15,087 nucleotides of DNA from the NCBI GenBank assembly GCA_943372585.1, contig CALRZF020000050.1, positions 1 to 15,087 on the forward strand, given 5' to 3'. Position 1 is the stretch's first letter. Every line of letters begins with the position of its first letter. The DNA comes from RAM1 sp943372585. Its GTDB lineage: Bacteria; Pseudomonadota; Gammaproteobacteria; Burkholderiales; Burkholderiaceae_C. The notes below the pieces were generated by a model. It was not told the DNA's origin and searched no databases. It saw only the letters and a program-made list of their open reading frames with translations. Below, one piece after another: positions 7,305 through 13,098 of the stretch. The translations under genes and the position numbers were made by a program.

Positions 7305-7317
7305 CGCACCCCGTCAG
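7301..7317. terminator. Hairpin formed by two convergent stop codons (possible weak bidirectional terminator)
   Basis: CTGACG (7301-7306) and CGTCAG (7312-7317) are perfect inverted repeats around the loop CACCC. The left arm contains the TGA stop of the histidine phosphatase gene and the right arm contains the stop of the minus-strand oxidoreductase gene. It could fold in RNA from either strand. No T-run follows on either side, so efficient intrinsic termination is doubtful. Confidence 0.3.
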
Positions 7318-8672
7318 ACCTGATCGCGGCCCAGGTAAGCCGCGTCGGCTTCCAGCTGTGCCTGCAGCGACGGTACGTCCACATCGCGCGGTGCCACGCC
7401 GGCCTTCAGTGCCATGGCCGCCGCCGTGCCTGCAGCCTGCCCCATGACAAAACACGCGCCCGACACCCGCGCAGCCGACTGGCCCAGGTGCGTCATGGAC
7501 GCGCAGCGCCCCGCCACCATGAGGTTGCGCATGCCCAGGGGCAGCAGCATGCGGTACGGCAGGTGGTTGAAGCCCCGGCAGTTCGGGATGTCCTGCCAGC
7601 GGAACGACACATTGCCCGCCACGTGTTCCTCGATCATCCAGCCATTGACGCCAATGGTGTCGTCAAAGCTCACGCACTGCAGCACGTCGTCGCCGCTCAG
7701 CTGATAGTCCCCCACCACACGGCGCGTTTCGCGCACGCCCACCTGCGGGGCGATTTCAAGAATGTAGGCTTGCTCAAAGCCCGGCGCCGATTCGCGCAGG
7801 AACTCAAAAAAGTCCACGATCTGGCGGCGGCCCTCGACCTCGGCCGCGCTGAGCTGCAGCGCGTCGGTACCATCCACCGGGCCGCCGCCGGCGTTGGCCA
7901 GCTGCGTCACGTTGGCTCGCCATTCGGCCGGATTTTTCTGCGGGCGGATGATGGGCGATTTGCGCGGGAATTTCCGGCCTTTGGCCTCAGCCTCTTCCAT
8001 CAGGCGGCCGAAGTGGTTCCAGGCGTCGCCCGCGCGTACCGGGTCCACGCCGTTCACGCGGAACATGGTGGACGGGTACATCATGCCGTGGCCGTCCGTG
8101 CCTTTTTCAAACGGCGCGCCAGCCTGTGCGGCCAGGTCGCCGTCGCCCGAACAGTCGATGAAGATGCGCGCCAGCACAGCCTGCCTGCCGGATTTGGTTT
8201 CGATCAGCAGCGCCGCAATCTCGCCGGGTGCGTTCATGACCACGCCCACAGCCTGGGCATGGAACAGCAGCTGCGCGCCGCTGGAAAGCACCCGTTCATC
8301 GGCCGCCACCTTGAAGGCTGCGGTGTCATAGGCCTGCGCGGCGATCTTGCCGCCAAACAGGGAATGCGGCGCGTTCAGCCCACCCAGCTGCGCCATGCGC
8401 GCCAGCAGATCGCCGGCCACGCCATGCACCACCTGTTGCACCGTGCCGTGCACGTTGGCATGCAGCCCGCAGAAATTGGTCACGCCTGCGGCCGTGCCCA
8501 TGCCGCCCAGAAAGCCGTAGCGCTCGATCAGCAGCGTGCGCTGCCCCTGGCGCGCGGCGGCCGCAGCCGCCGTGATGCCGGCGGGCCCGCCGCCCAGCAC
8601 CACCACATCAAACTCGCCAAACACCGGGGTTTGGCGGGCGGGTTCTGTCAGGTGTCGGGCTGCTGCAGCCAT
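7314..8672 (-). CDS. FAD-dependent oxidoreductase (FAD_oxidored, PF12831-like)
   Basis: A 452-residue flavoprotein. The N-terminal Rossmann motif VVVLGGGPAG (about 23-32) is followed by the ribose-binding acidic residue E50 and RYGFLGGMGT, the pattern of the FAD_oxidored family. A second FAD-contacting motif, DCSGDGDLAAQAG, covers about 173-185. The C-terminal FAD-binding stretch AGRCASMTHLGQSAARVSG is followed by MGQAAGTAAA, also characteristic. Members oxidise varied substrates and many are uncharacterised, so the substrate is unknown. There is no obvious export signal. Its start lies 4 bases after the stop of a small upstream gene (8677-8913) on the same strand, so the two probably form one operon transcribed leftwards. 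Confidence 0.9.
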   Translation of the reverse strand: MAAAARHLTEPARQTPVFGEFDVVVLGGGPAGITAAAAAARQGQRTLLIERYGFLGGMGTAAGVTNFCGLHANVHGTVQQVVHGVAGDLLARMAQLGGLNAPHSLFGGKIAAQAYDTAAFKVAADERVLSSGAQLLFHAQAVGVVMNAPGEIAALLIETKSGRQAVLARIFIDCSGDGDLAAQAGAPFEKGTDGHGMMYPSTMFRVNGVDPVRAGDAWNHFGRLMEEAEAKGRKFPRKSPIIRPQKNPAEWRANVTQLANAGGGPVDGTDALQLSAAEVEGRRQIVDFFEFLRESAPGFEQAYILEIAPQVGVRETRRVVGDYQLSGDDVLQCVSFDDTIGVNGWMIEEHVAGNVSFRWQDIPNCRGFNHLPYRMLLPLGMRNLMVAGRCASMTHLGQSAARVSGACFVMGQAAGTAAAMALKAGVAPRDVDVPSLQAQLEADAAYLGRDQV

Positions 8673-8676
8673 GGTT

Positions 8677-8913
8677 TCAACCCTGGGGTTTGTTGTCCAT
8701 GACGACCGACCAGTTGCCCCAGGCCGCGTCGGTGGCGTGGCGTGCAGCCATCCAGTCGTGAAACTCGGGCGTCTTCAGTGCCTCGCCCACCTCGCCTGCG
8801 GCGTGTGCGCGGGCATGCACGGCGTCAAACCTGTCTTCGGCTTCGCGCTCTGCGGCCTGCTTTTGTTCTGCCGCCGCTTCAGCAGCCGTGATTTCTTCGG
8901 ACCAATCGCTCAT
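8677..8913 (-). CDS. Small charged helical protein of unknown function
   Basis: A 78-residue protein that I do not recognise. It begins MSDWSEEITAAEAAAEQ and continues with a Glu/Ala/Lys-rich stretch (about 5-45) likely to form one long helix. A more mixed C-terminal part contains TPEFHDWMAARHATDAAW and WSVVMDN. It has no membrane segment, signal peptide or cysteine. The frame is open further upstream (to 9027), but the ATG at 8913 is preferred because AAAGGG (8919-8924 on the minus strand) lies 5 bases before it and the upstream residues have no coding character. Four bases separate it from the FAD oxidoreductase gene, suggesting co-expression and perhaps a partner or accessory role (inference). 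Confidence 0.7.
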   Translation of the reverse strand: MSDWSEEITAAEAAAEQKQAAEREAEDRFDAVHARAHAAGEVGEALKTPEFHDWMAARHATDAAWGNWSVVMDNKPQG

Positions 8914-9038
8914 GAAAACCCTTTGAATTGGGCTCAAGTATGACGCCTGCACGCCCGGGCTGCGTGCGCCACCGGACGGACACCCGCAGCGCAAGGGGGT
9001 ACTTTCACCTGCGTTACACGTCCACAAGGAATCGCTTC
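8914..9038. promoter_or_regulatory. Divergent promoter region between the small-protein/FAD operon and the SDR gene
   Basis: These 125 bases lie between the minus-strand operon start and the SDR start, so both promoters should be here. The minus-strand ribosome-binding site is at 8919-8924 and the plus-strand one at 9026-9030. I saw no convincing -35/-10 pair or operator; a weak inverted repeat TTGA/TCAA near 8924-8938 is too short to interpret. Confidence 0.4.
9026..9030 (+). promoter_or_regulatory. Ribosome-binding site deciding the SDR start
   Basis: AAGGA lies 8 bases before the ATG at 9039. It fixes that ATG as the start although the frame is open to 8928, and the resulting N-terminus (MLKNKVALVTGA) is the normal one for the family. 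Confidence 0.75.
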
Positions 9039-9788
9039 ATGCTGAAAAACAAGGTTGCACTGGTCACCGGCGCGTCGTCGGGCATTGGCCGTGCGGTGGC
9101 CCTGGTGTGGGCGCGCGAAGGCGCCTGGGTGGTGGTGTCCGACATCAATGAACAGGCGGGCGAGACCACGGCCGCGCTGATCCGGGCCCAGGGCGGCGAC
9201 GCCATTTTTGTAGCGGCCGATGTGGGCCAGCCCGAAGACCAACGCAGGCTGGTGCAACACGCGGTGGATCATTTCGGCCGGCTGGACGTGGCCTGCAACA
9301 ACGCCGGCATCGGCGGGCCGGCCCTGCCGGTGGCCGATTACCCGCTGGACGGCTGGGCCCAGGTGATCAACATCAACCTGTCGGGCGTGTTCTACGGCAT
9401 GCAGCACCAGATTGCGGCCATGCTGCGCACGGGCGGCGGCGCCATCATCAACATGGCGTCCATCCTGGGCGCCGTGGGCTTTGCCACCGCATCCGCCTAC
9501 GCGGCCGCCAAGCACGGTGTGGTGGGCCTGACGCAGGTAGCGGCACTGGAGTACGGCGCGCACGGCATCCGCGTGAACGCGGTAGGCCCCGGCTTCATCC
9601 ACACGCCGATGATCAGCGCGCTGGAACAGGACGCCGGAATCAACGCGGCGCTGATCGGCGCGCACCCCATCGGCCGCCTGGGCCGCCCCGAGGAAGTGGC
9701 CGAACTGGTGGCCTGGCTCGCATCGGACAGGGCATCGTTCGTGACCGGGGCTTACTACCCGGTGGACGGCGGCTACCTGGCGCGCTGA
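9039..9788 (+). CDS. Short-chain dehydrogenase/reductase (SDR, classical)
   Basis: A 249-residue classical SDR, an NAD(P)-dependent oxidoreductase acting on alcohols or ketones in the cytoplasm. All family landmarks are present: the cofactor-binding TGASSGIG (10-17), an acidic residue after the second strand in VVSDINEQ (which favours NAD), NNAG (87-90), catalytic S141, Y154 and K158 (YAAAK), and the PGFIHTPM segment after the active site. The C-terminus, SFVTGAYYPVDGGYLAR, is typical. Length is normal and nothing is missing. It is transcribed away from the FAD oxidoreductase operon and is followed after 36 bases by the DUF3237 gene, possibly in the same transcript. The substrate cannot be specified. 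Confidence 0.94.
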   Translation: MLKNKVALVTGASSGIGRAVALVWAREGAWVVVSDINEQAGETTAALIRAQGGDAIFVAADVGQPEDQRRLVQHAVDHFGRLDVACNNAGIGGPALPVADYPLDGWAQVININLSGVFYGMQHQIAAMLRTGGGAIINMASILGAVGFATASAYAAAKHGVVGLTQVAALEYGAHGIRVNAVGPGFIHTPMISALEQDAGINAALIGAHPIGRLGRPEEVAELVAWLASDRASFVTGAYYPVDGGYLAR

Positions 9789-9824
9789 ACGCGCGCACGC
9801 GCCGCATGTTCTAAGCTTGGCGGC

Positions 9825-10289
9825 ATGAACCTGCCAGACCCCACCCTGCGTTTTTTTGCCGACCTGTCTGTGCAGGTCGGCACCCCTATCGAGATCGGCC
9901 ACACCGGCAAGGGCCGCCGGCGCTTCATCCCCATCACAGGAGGCGAAGCCACGGGCAACGGCTGGACAGCCCGCGTGCTGCCCGGCGGCGCCGACTACCA
10001 GCTTGTCAGCAGCGACACCACGGCCGAGCTGGAGGCGCACTATGTGCTGGAGACCGACGCCGGCGACCTGATCTATGTGCGCAATGAAGCCCTGCGCTCG
10101 GCCCCGGCCGAAGTCACCGCCCGCCTGATCCGCGGCGAGCCGGTGGACCCGGCCCTGGTGTACTTTCGCTGCGCGCCGCGCATGGAGGCGTCAGCGCCCT
10201 CACTGGCCTGGCTGCGCGAACGCCTGTTTGTCGGCACCGGCGCGCGTCACCCCGACCGTGTGGTCATGCGGTTTTTCGAGCTGGGTTGA
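9825..10289 (+). CDS. DUF3237 (UPF0311) family protein
   Basis: A 154-residue protein matching the DUF3237 family. It begins LRFFADLSVQVGTPIEIGHTGKGRRRFIPI, then GGEATGNGW, then VLPGGADYQLVSSD. A YVLETDAGDLIYVRNEALR segment follows, and the C-terminus has AWLRERLFVGTGARHPDRVVMRFFELG, where the F-V-G-x-G-x-R pattern is characteristic. The fold is a predicted beta-barrel and the biochemical function is not established. It has no signal or membrane segment. Such genes often lie beside dehydrogenases, as here with the SDR 36 bases upstream, so a role in the same catabolic route is possible but unproven. It converges with the sensor kinase gene, with 7 bases between the stops. Confidence 0.88.
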   Translation: MNLPDPTLRFFADLSVQVGTPIEIGHTGKGRRRFIPITGGEATGNGWTARVLPGGADYQLVSSDTTAELEAHYVLETDAGDLIYVRNEALRSAPAEVTARLIRGEPVDPALVYFRCAPRMEASAPSLAWLRERLFVGTGARHPDRVVMRFFELG

Positions 10290-10296
10290 GGCGGTT

Positions 10297-11655
10297 TCAG
10301 GCCGGAGGCGCGGCGGGCGGGAACGCCAGCCGGTAGCAGCTGGCAAAGCCTTCGGGCGCAGCCGCCTGGCTGAACGTGGCACCGTGAATGGCGGCGATTT
10401 TTTCCACCACCCGGTGGCCCAAACCCAGACCCAGGGCGCGCACGCGCGGTCCGTCGGCTGACGTCGGGGCTGCGTCTGCCAACGCGCCTTGGCCTGCATC
10501 GTCACACACCTGCAGCCAACGGCCTGCAGGGTCCAGCTGCACTTCCACCCGCGTGCCGCGCGGCGTGTGGCTCAGCGCGTTTTCCACCAGGTTGCGCAGG
10601 GCCAGGCCCAGCAGCACCGGGTGGCCGGTCACGCTGAATGGCCCGGGGCAGGCCAGCGACAGGTCGTGCCCGCTGCCGTGCGCGGCCTGGGCAAACTCAC
10701 CCACCACCTCGCGCGCCAGATCGCCCAGGTCCAGCGCCTGCGCGGCTTCGGCCAGCTCGGTGCGGCTGGCGCGGGCCAGCGCCAGCAGGTCGGCCAGCAC
10801 CTGGCCCGCGCGCAGGGCGTCGCGTTCCAGCCGGGCCAGCATGTCGTCGCGCGCGCCGCCTGCGGGCTCGTCGCGCAGCGCGCGCGCCTGCAGCGTGATG
10901 GATGCCAGCGGCGTGCGCAGTTCGTGCGCCAGTTCGTTGGCCAGCTCCCGCTCACGCGTCAGCGTGGCGTGGTAGCGCCCGGCCAGCGTGTTGATGGAAT
11001 CCACCACGGCGCGGAATTCTTCCTCGGGGTGGGCGTTTCGCAGCGGCTCGCGCTGGCGTATGTCCAGCGCATTCACGTCGCGCGACAGGTCGTACAGCGG
11101 CCGCAGGCCCTTGCGGATGGCCAGGCCCAGCACCAGCGCGATCACGGGCAGCAGCCACAGTCCCGGCTGGGCGATCTGTTCGGCAATGTCTTCGGCCAGG
11201 TCATCGCGTTCGCGCACGCTCAGCAGCACCATGACCTTGCGCTGGTGGTCAGTGCCGTCCCAGCGCGAAAACGCGCGCCACTGCACGGCCGGGCTGCCCA
11301 AATGCAATGTCTCGAACCCTTCTGACGGTGCAAAAGGCGGCGTCGGCGCATCGCCGGTGCGTGTGAGCACTTCGCCCGTGGCGTTCCACACCACCACGCT
11401 CATGGACTGCTGGTAGTCATGGCTTTTGAGGGCGCCCGGACCGGCCAGCGCGGCGGGGTCGCCCCGAACGGCAAAGCGGCCGTCGCGCTCGGCCAGCAGC
11501 AGGCTGGCCACGCTGGCCAGGTGGCCGTCGGTCAGTTCGTCGGCCTCATGCCGGCCGGTCAGGTAACCCACCACCACAAAGCTGATCCACACCACCAGCA
11601 GCGCCCCCAGCGCCCAGGCCAGCAGGTGACGGGTGAGCGAGCGGCGTGCTGTCAC
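10297..11655 (-). CDS. Sensor histidine kinase, QseC/PmrB-like
   Basis: A 452-residue membrane sensor kinase. TM1 covers about 11-32, a roughly 130-residue periplasmic region of the TctE/QseC N-terminal type (2CSK_N) follows, then TM2 at about 166-185. The cytoplasmic dimerisation domain has the phospho-accepting H244 in ELAHELRTPLASI. The ATPase domain has the N-box asparagine N359 in NLVENALSHTP, a degenerate G1 box (DDAGQG, 385-390, where DNGxG is usual) and G2 as GLGLGHRVVEKI. It should phosphorylate the regulator encoded just upstream. The start is GTG at 11655, overlapping the regulator stop (GTGA). Sensors of this group respond to cations, acid or antimicrobial peptides, but the signal here is not readable. 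It is QseC-like and PmrB-like in equal measure; the context favours PmrB. Confidence 0.9.
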   Translation of the reverse strand: MTARRSLTRHLLAWALGALLVVWISFVVVGYLTGRHEADELTDGHLASVASLLLAERDGRFAVRGDPAALAGPGALKSHDYQQSMSVVVWNATGEVLTRTGDAPTPPFAPSEGFETLHLGSPAVQWRAFSRWDGTDHQRKVMVLLSVRERDDLAEDIAEQIAQPGLWLLPVIALVLGLAIRKGLRPLYDLSRDVNALDIRQREPLRNAHPEEEFRAVVDSINTLAGRYHATLTRERELANELAHELRTPLASITLQARALRDEPAGGARDDMLARLERDALRAGQVLADLLALARASRTELAEAAQALDLGDLAREVVGEFAQAAHGSGHDLSLACPGPFSVTGHPVLLGLALRNLVENALSHTPRGTRVEVQLDPAGRWLQVCDDAGQGALADAAPTSADGPRVRALGLGLGHRVVEKIAAIHGATFSQAAAPEGFASCYRLAFPPAAPPA

Positions 11656-12347
11656 GCTTTATCCCCGGGCAGGCTTTCGGGCACGAAGTAGCCCACGCCA
11701 CGCAGGGTGCGGATCACACCGTCGCCCAGCTTGCGGCGCAGGTGGTGCACATGCACCTCGATCGCATTGCTGTCCAGTGCATGGTCCCAGCTGTACAGCT
11801 TGGCTTCGATCTGCGGGCGCGACAGCACGCGCGGACGCGCCTCCACCAGCGCCAGCAGTACGCCAAATTCACGCGCCGACAGTTCTATCGGCACGCCCGC
11901 GCGTTGCACGGTGTGGGCCGCCGGGTCGATCTGCAGGTCGCCCACCTGCAGCGTGGCCTGTGCACGGCCGGCCGCGCGGCGTGCCAGCGCGCGCATGCGC
12001 GCGGCCAGCTCGTCGGGGTCGAACGGCTTGGTCACGTAATCGTCCGCGCCCATGTCCAGCCCGGCAATGCGTGAAGCCACCTGGTCGCGCGCGGTCATGA
12101 TCAGCACCGGCGTGCCGGGCGCCGGCAGCTTGCCCTCGGGTGCGGCGCGCAGCTGGCGCAGCACCTGCGCGCCGTCGCCATCGGCCAGGCCCAGGTCCAG
12201 CAGCACCAGGTCAAACGGTTCGGCACGCAAGGCCGCCCATGCGCCAGCCACGCCATCGGTCACATCCACCGCCCAGCCCTGCTGGTGCAGGTGTGCCTTC
12301 AGGCCCTGGGCGATGCCGTCGTCGTCTTCCACCACAAGTACTCGCAT
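11652..12347 (-). CDS. OmpR-family response regulator, QseB/PmrA-like
   Basis: A 231-residue two-domain transcription factor. The receiver domain (1-115) has the acidic pocket E7-D8-D9, phospho-acceptor D51 (LVLLDLGLADGDG), T85 and K107 (YVTKPF). The C-terminal winged helix (about 130-225) contains ELSAREFGVLLAL, then the recognition region SNAIEVHVHHLRRKLG and RTLRGVGYF, the signature of QseB/PmrA regulators. It should bind DNA after phosphorylation by the neighbouring kinase; a matching candidate box lies 24 bases upstream of its start, between it and the divergent PAP2 gene, consistent with autoregulation. The pair resembles the PmrAB systems that control lipid A modification genes in other Gram-negatives. 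Confidence 0.93.
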   Translation of the reverse strand: MRVLVVEDDDGIAQGLKAHLHQQGWAVDVTDGVAGAWAALRAEPFDLVLLDLGLADGDGAQVLRQLRAAPEGKLPAPGTPVLIMTARDQVASRIAGLDMGADDYVTKPFDPDELAARMRALARRAAGRAQATLQVGDLQIDPAAHTVQRAGVPIELSAREFGVLLALVEARPRVLSRPQIEAKLYSWDHALDSNAIEVHVHHLRRKLGDGVIRTLRGVGYFVPESLPGDKA

Positions 12348-12370
12348 GGCGCCATTGTGGCGCGGCTGGG

Positions 12371-12387
12371 GTTAAGGACGCCTTAAG
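12371..12387 (+). promoter_or_regulatory. Candidate PmrA/QseB box
   Basis: GTTAAG (12371-12376), GACGC, CTTAAG (12382-12387) is a direct repeat with 11-base periodicity. It matches the known PmrA-type pattern YTTAAK-N5-YTTAAK with a single first-base mismatch. It sits almost in the middle of the 64-base gap between the regulator gene (ATG at 12347) and the PAP2 gene (ATG at 12412), so it could act on both. The AT-rich TTAA cores stand out from the GC-rich surroundings. The small inverted repeat GCGCC/GGCGC (12349-12363) next to it may lie in the regulator leader. Confidence 0.65.
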
Positions 12388-12411
12388 GCACGGCAACCAC
12401 AGTCGCCCCCC

Positions 12412-13098
12412 ATGACCACTTCATACAACCGGGCTCCTGCGCTGGCCACGGCCGGGCTGACGCTGGCCCTGCTGGCCTGGGATGCCGCGCGGCTGGACAT
12501 GCCGCTGGCCCACTGGTGGGGCGGCGCCCAGGGCTTTGTCCTGCGCGACAGCTGGCTGCTGGCGGACGTGCTGCATGACGGTGGGCGCCGGCTGGCCTGG
12601 GCGCTCACGCTGGCACTGTGCCTGGGCGTGTGGTGGCCCTGGGGCTGGCTGCGCGGCATCAGCATGGCGCGGCGGCTTCAGCTGGCAGGCACCACGCTGG
12701 CGGCTGCCCTGGCCGTGAGCACGCTCAAGTCGTTCAGCGGCACCAGCTGCCCCTGGGACATGGCGGAATTCGGCGGCGTGGCGCGTTATTCCGGGCAGGG
12801 CCTGAGCCACTGGCTGCACCTGGCGCAAGGCGACGGCGGCAGCGGGCGCTGCTTTCCGGCCGGCCATGCATCCGCCGGCTTTGCCTTCCTGGGCGGGTAC
12901 TTCACGTTTCGCGACACGCAACCCGCCGTTGCACGCGGCTGGCTGGCCGCGGCTGTAGCCGCCGGCCTGGCCCTGGGCATCGCACAGCAACTGCGCGGCG
13001 CGCACTTCATGAGCCACACGCTGTGGTCGGGCTGGGTCTGCTGGTGCGTGGCCTGGGCGGTGGACCTGGCGGTGCGCCGCATGCCGGGGTACGCATGA
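12412..13098 (+). CDS. PAP2-family membrane phosphatase
   Basis: A 228-residue protein with five or six hydrophobic segments and a PAP2 (type 2 phosphatidic acid phosphatase) core. Motif 1 is KSFSGTSCPW (K106 and following, variant of KxxxxxxRP). Motif 2 is CFPAGHAS (147-154) with the general acid H152. Motif 3 is reduced to RGAHFMSH (195-202), with nucleophile candidate H198 and His202 where Asp is usual. Family members remove phosphate from lipid pyrophosphates, phosphatidate or lipid A. It is the first gene of a + strand pair with the EptA-like transferase (ATGA overlap) and is divergent from the regulator. It may recycle a lipid product or clear a lipid A phosphate; this is inference. The mobile mcr-1 gene is also known next to a pap2 gene. 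Confidence 0.85.
   Translation: MTTSYNRAPALATAGLTLALLAWDAARLDMPLAHWWGGAQGFVLRDSWLLADVLHDGGRRLAWALTLALCLGVWWPWGWLRGISMARRLQLAGTTLAAALAVSTLKSFSGTSCPWDMAEFGGVARYSGQGLSHWLHLAQGDGGSGRCFPAGHASAGFAFLGGYFTFRDTQPAVARGWLAAAVAAGLALGIAQQLRGAHFMSHTLWSGWVCWCVAWAVDLAVRRMPGYA

Noticed and set aside
7488..8702. 404-codon plus-strand frame opposite the FAD oxidoreductase gene
   Set aside because: The minus strand encodes intact FAD-binding motifs; the plus-strand translation has no recognisable pattern and a composition typical of antisense frames.
8914..9027. Upstream extension of the 78-residue small protein
   Set aside because: The extra residues look non-coding, and AAAGGG precedes the internal ATG at the right distance.
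11536..11547. ExxE-type iron-binding motif (E37-A-D-E40) just after TM1 of the sensor kinase, as in Salmonella PmrB
   Set aside because: Acidic residues at this place are part of the conserved start of the TctE/QseC sensor domain, so the motif alone does not show metal sensing.
12618..13094. N-terminal extension of the eptA gene
   Set aside because: It would overlap the whole second half of the PAP2 gene. The ATG at 13095 gives a standard membrane N-terminus and residue numbers of the active site equal to those of known EptA proteins.
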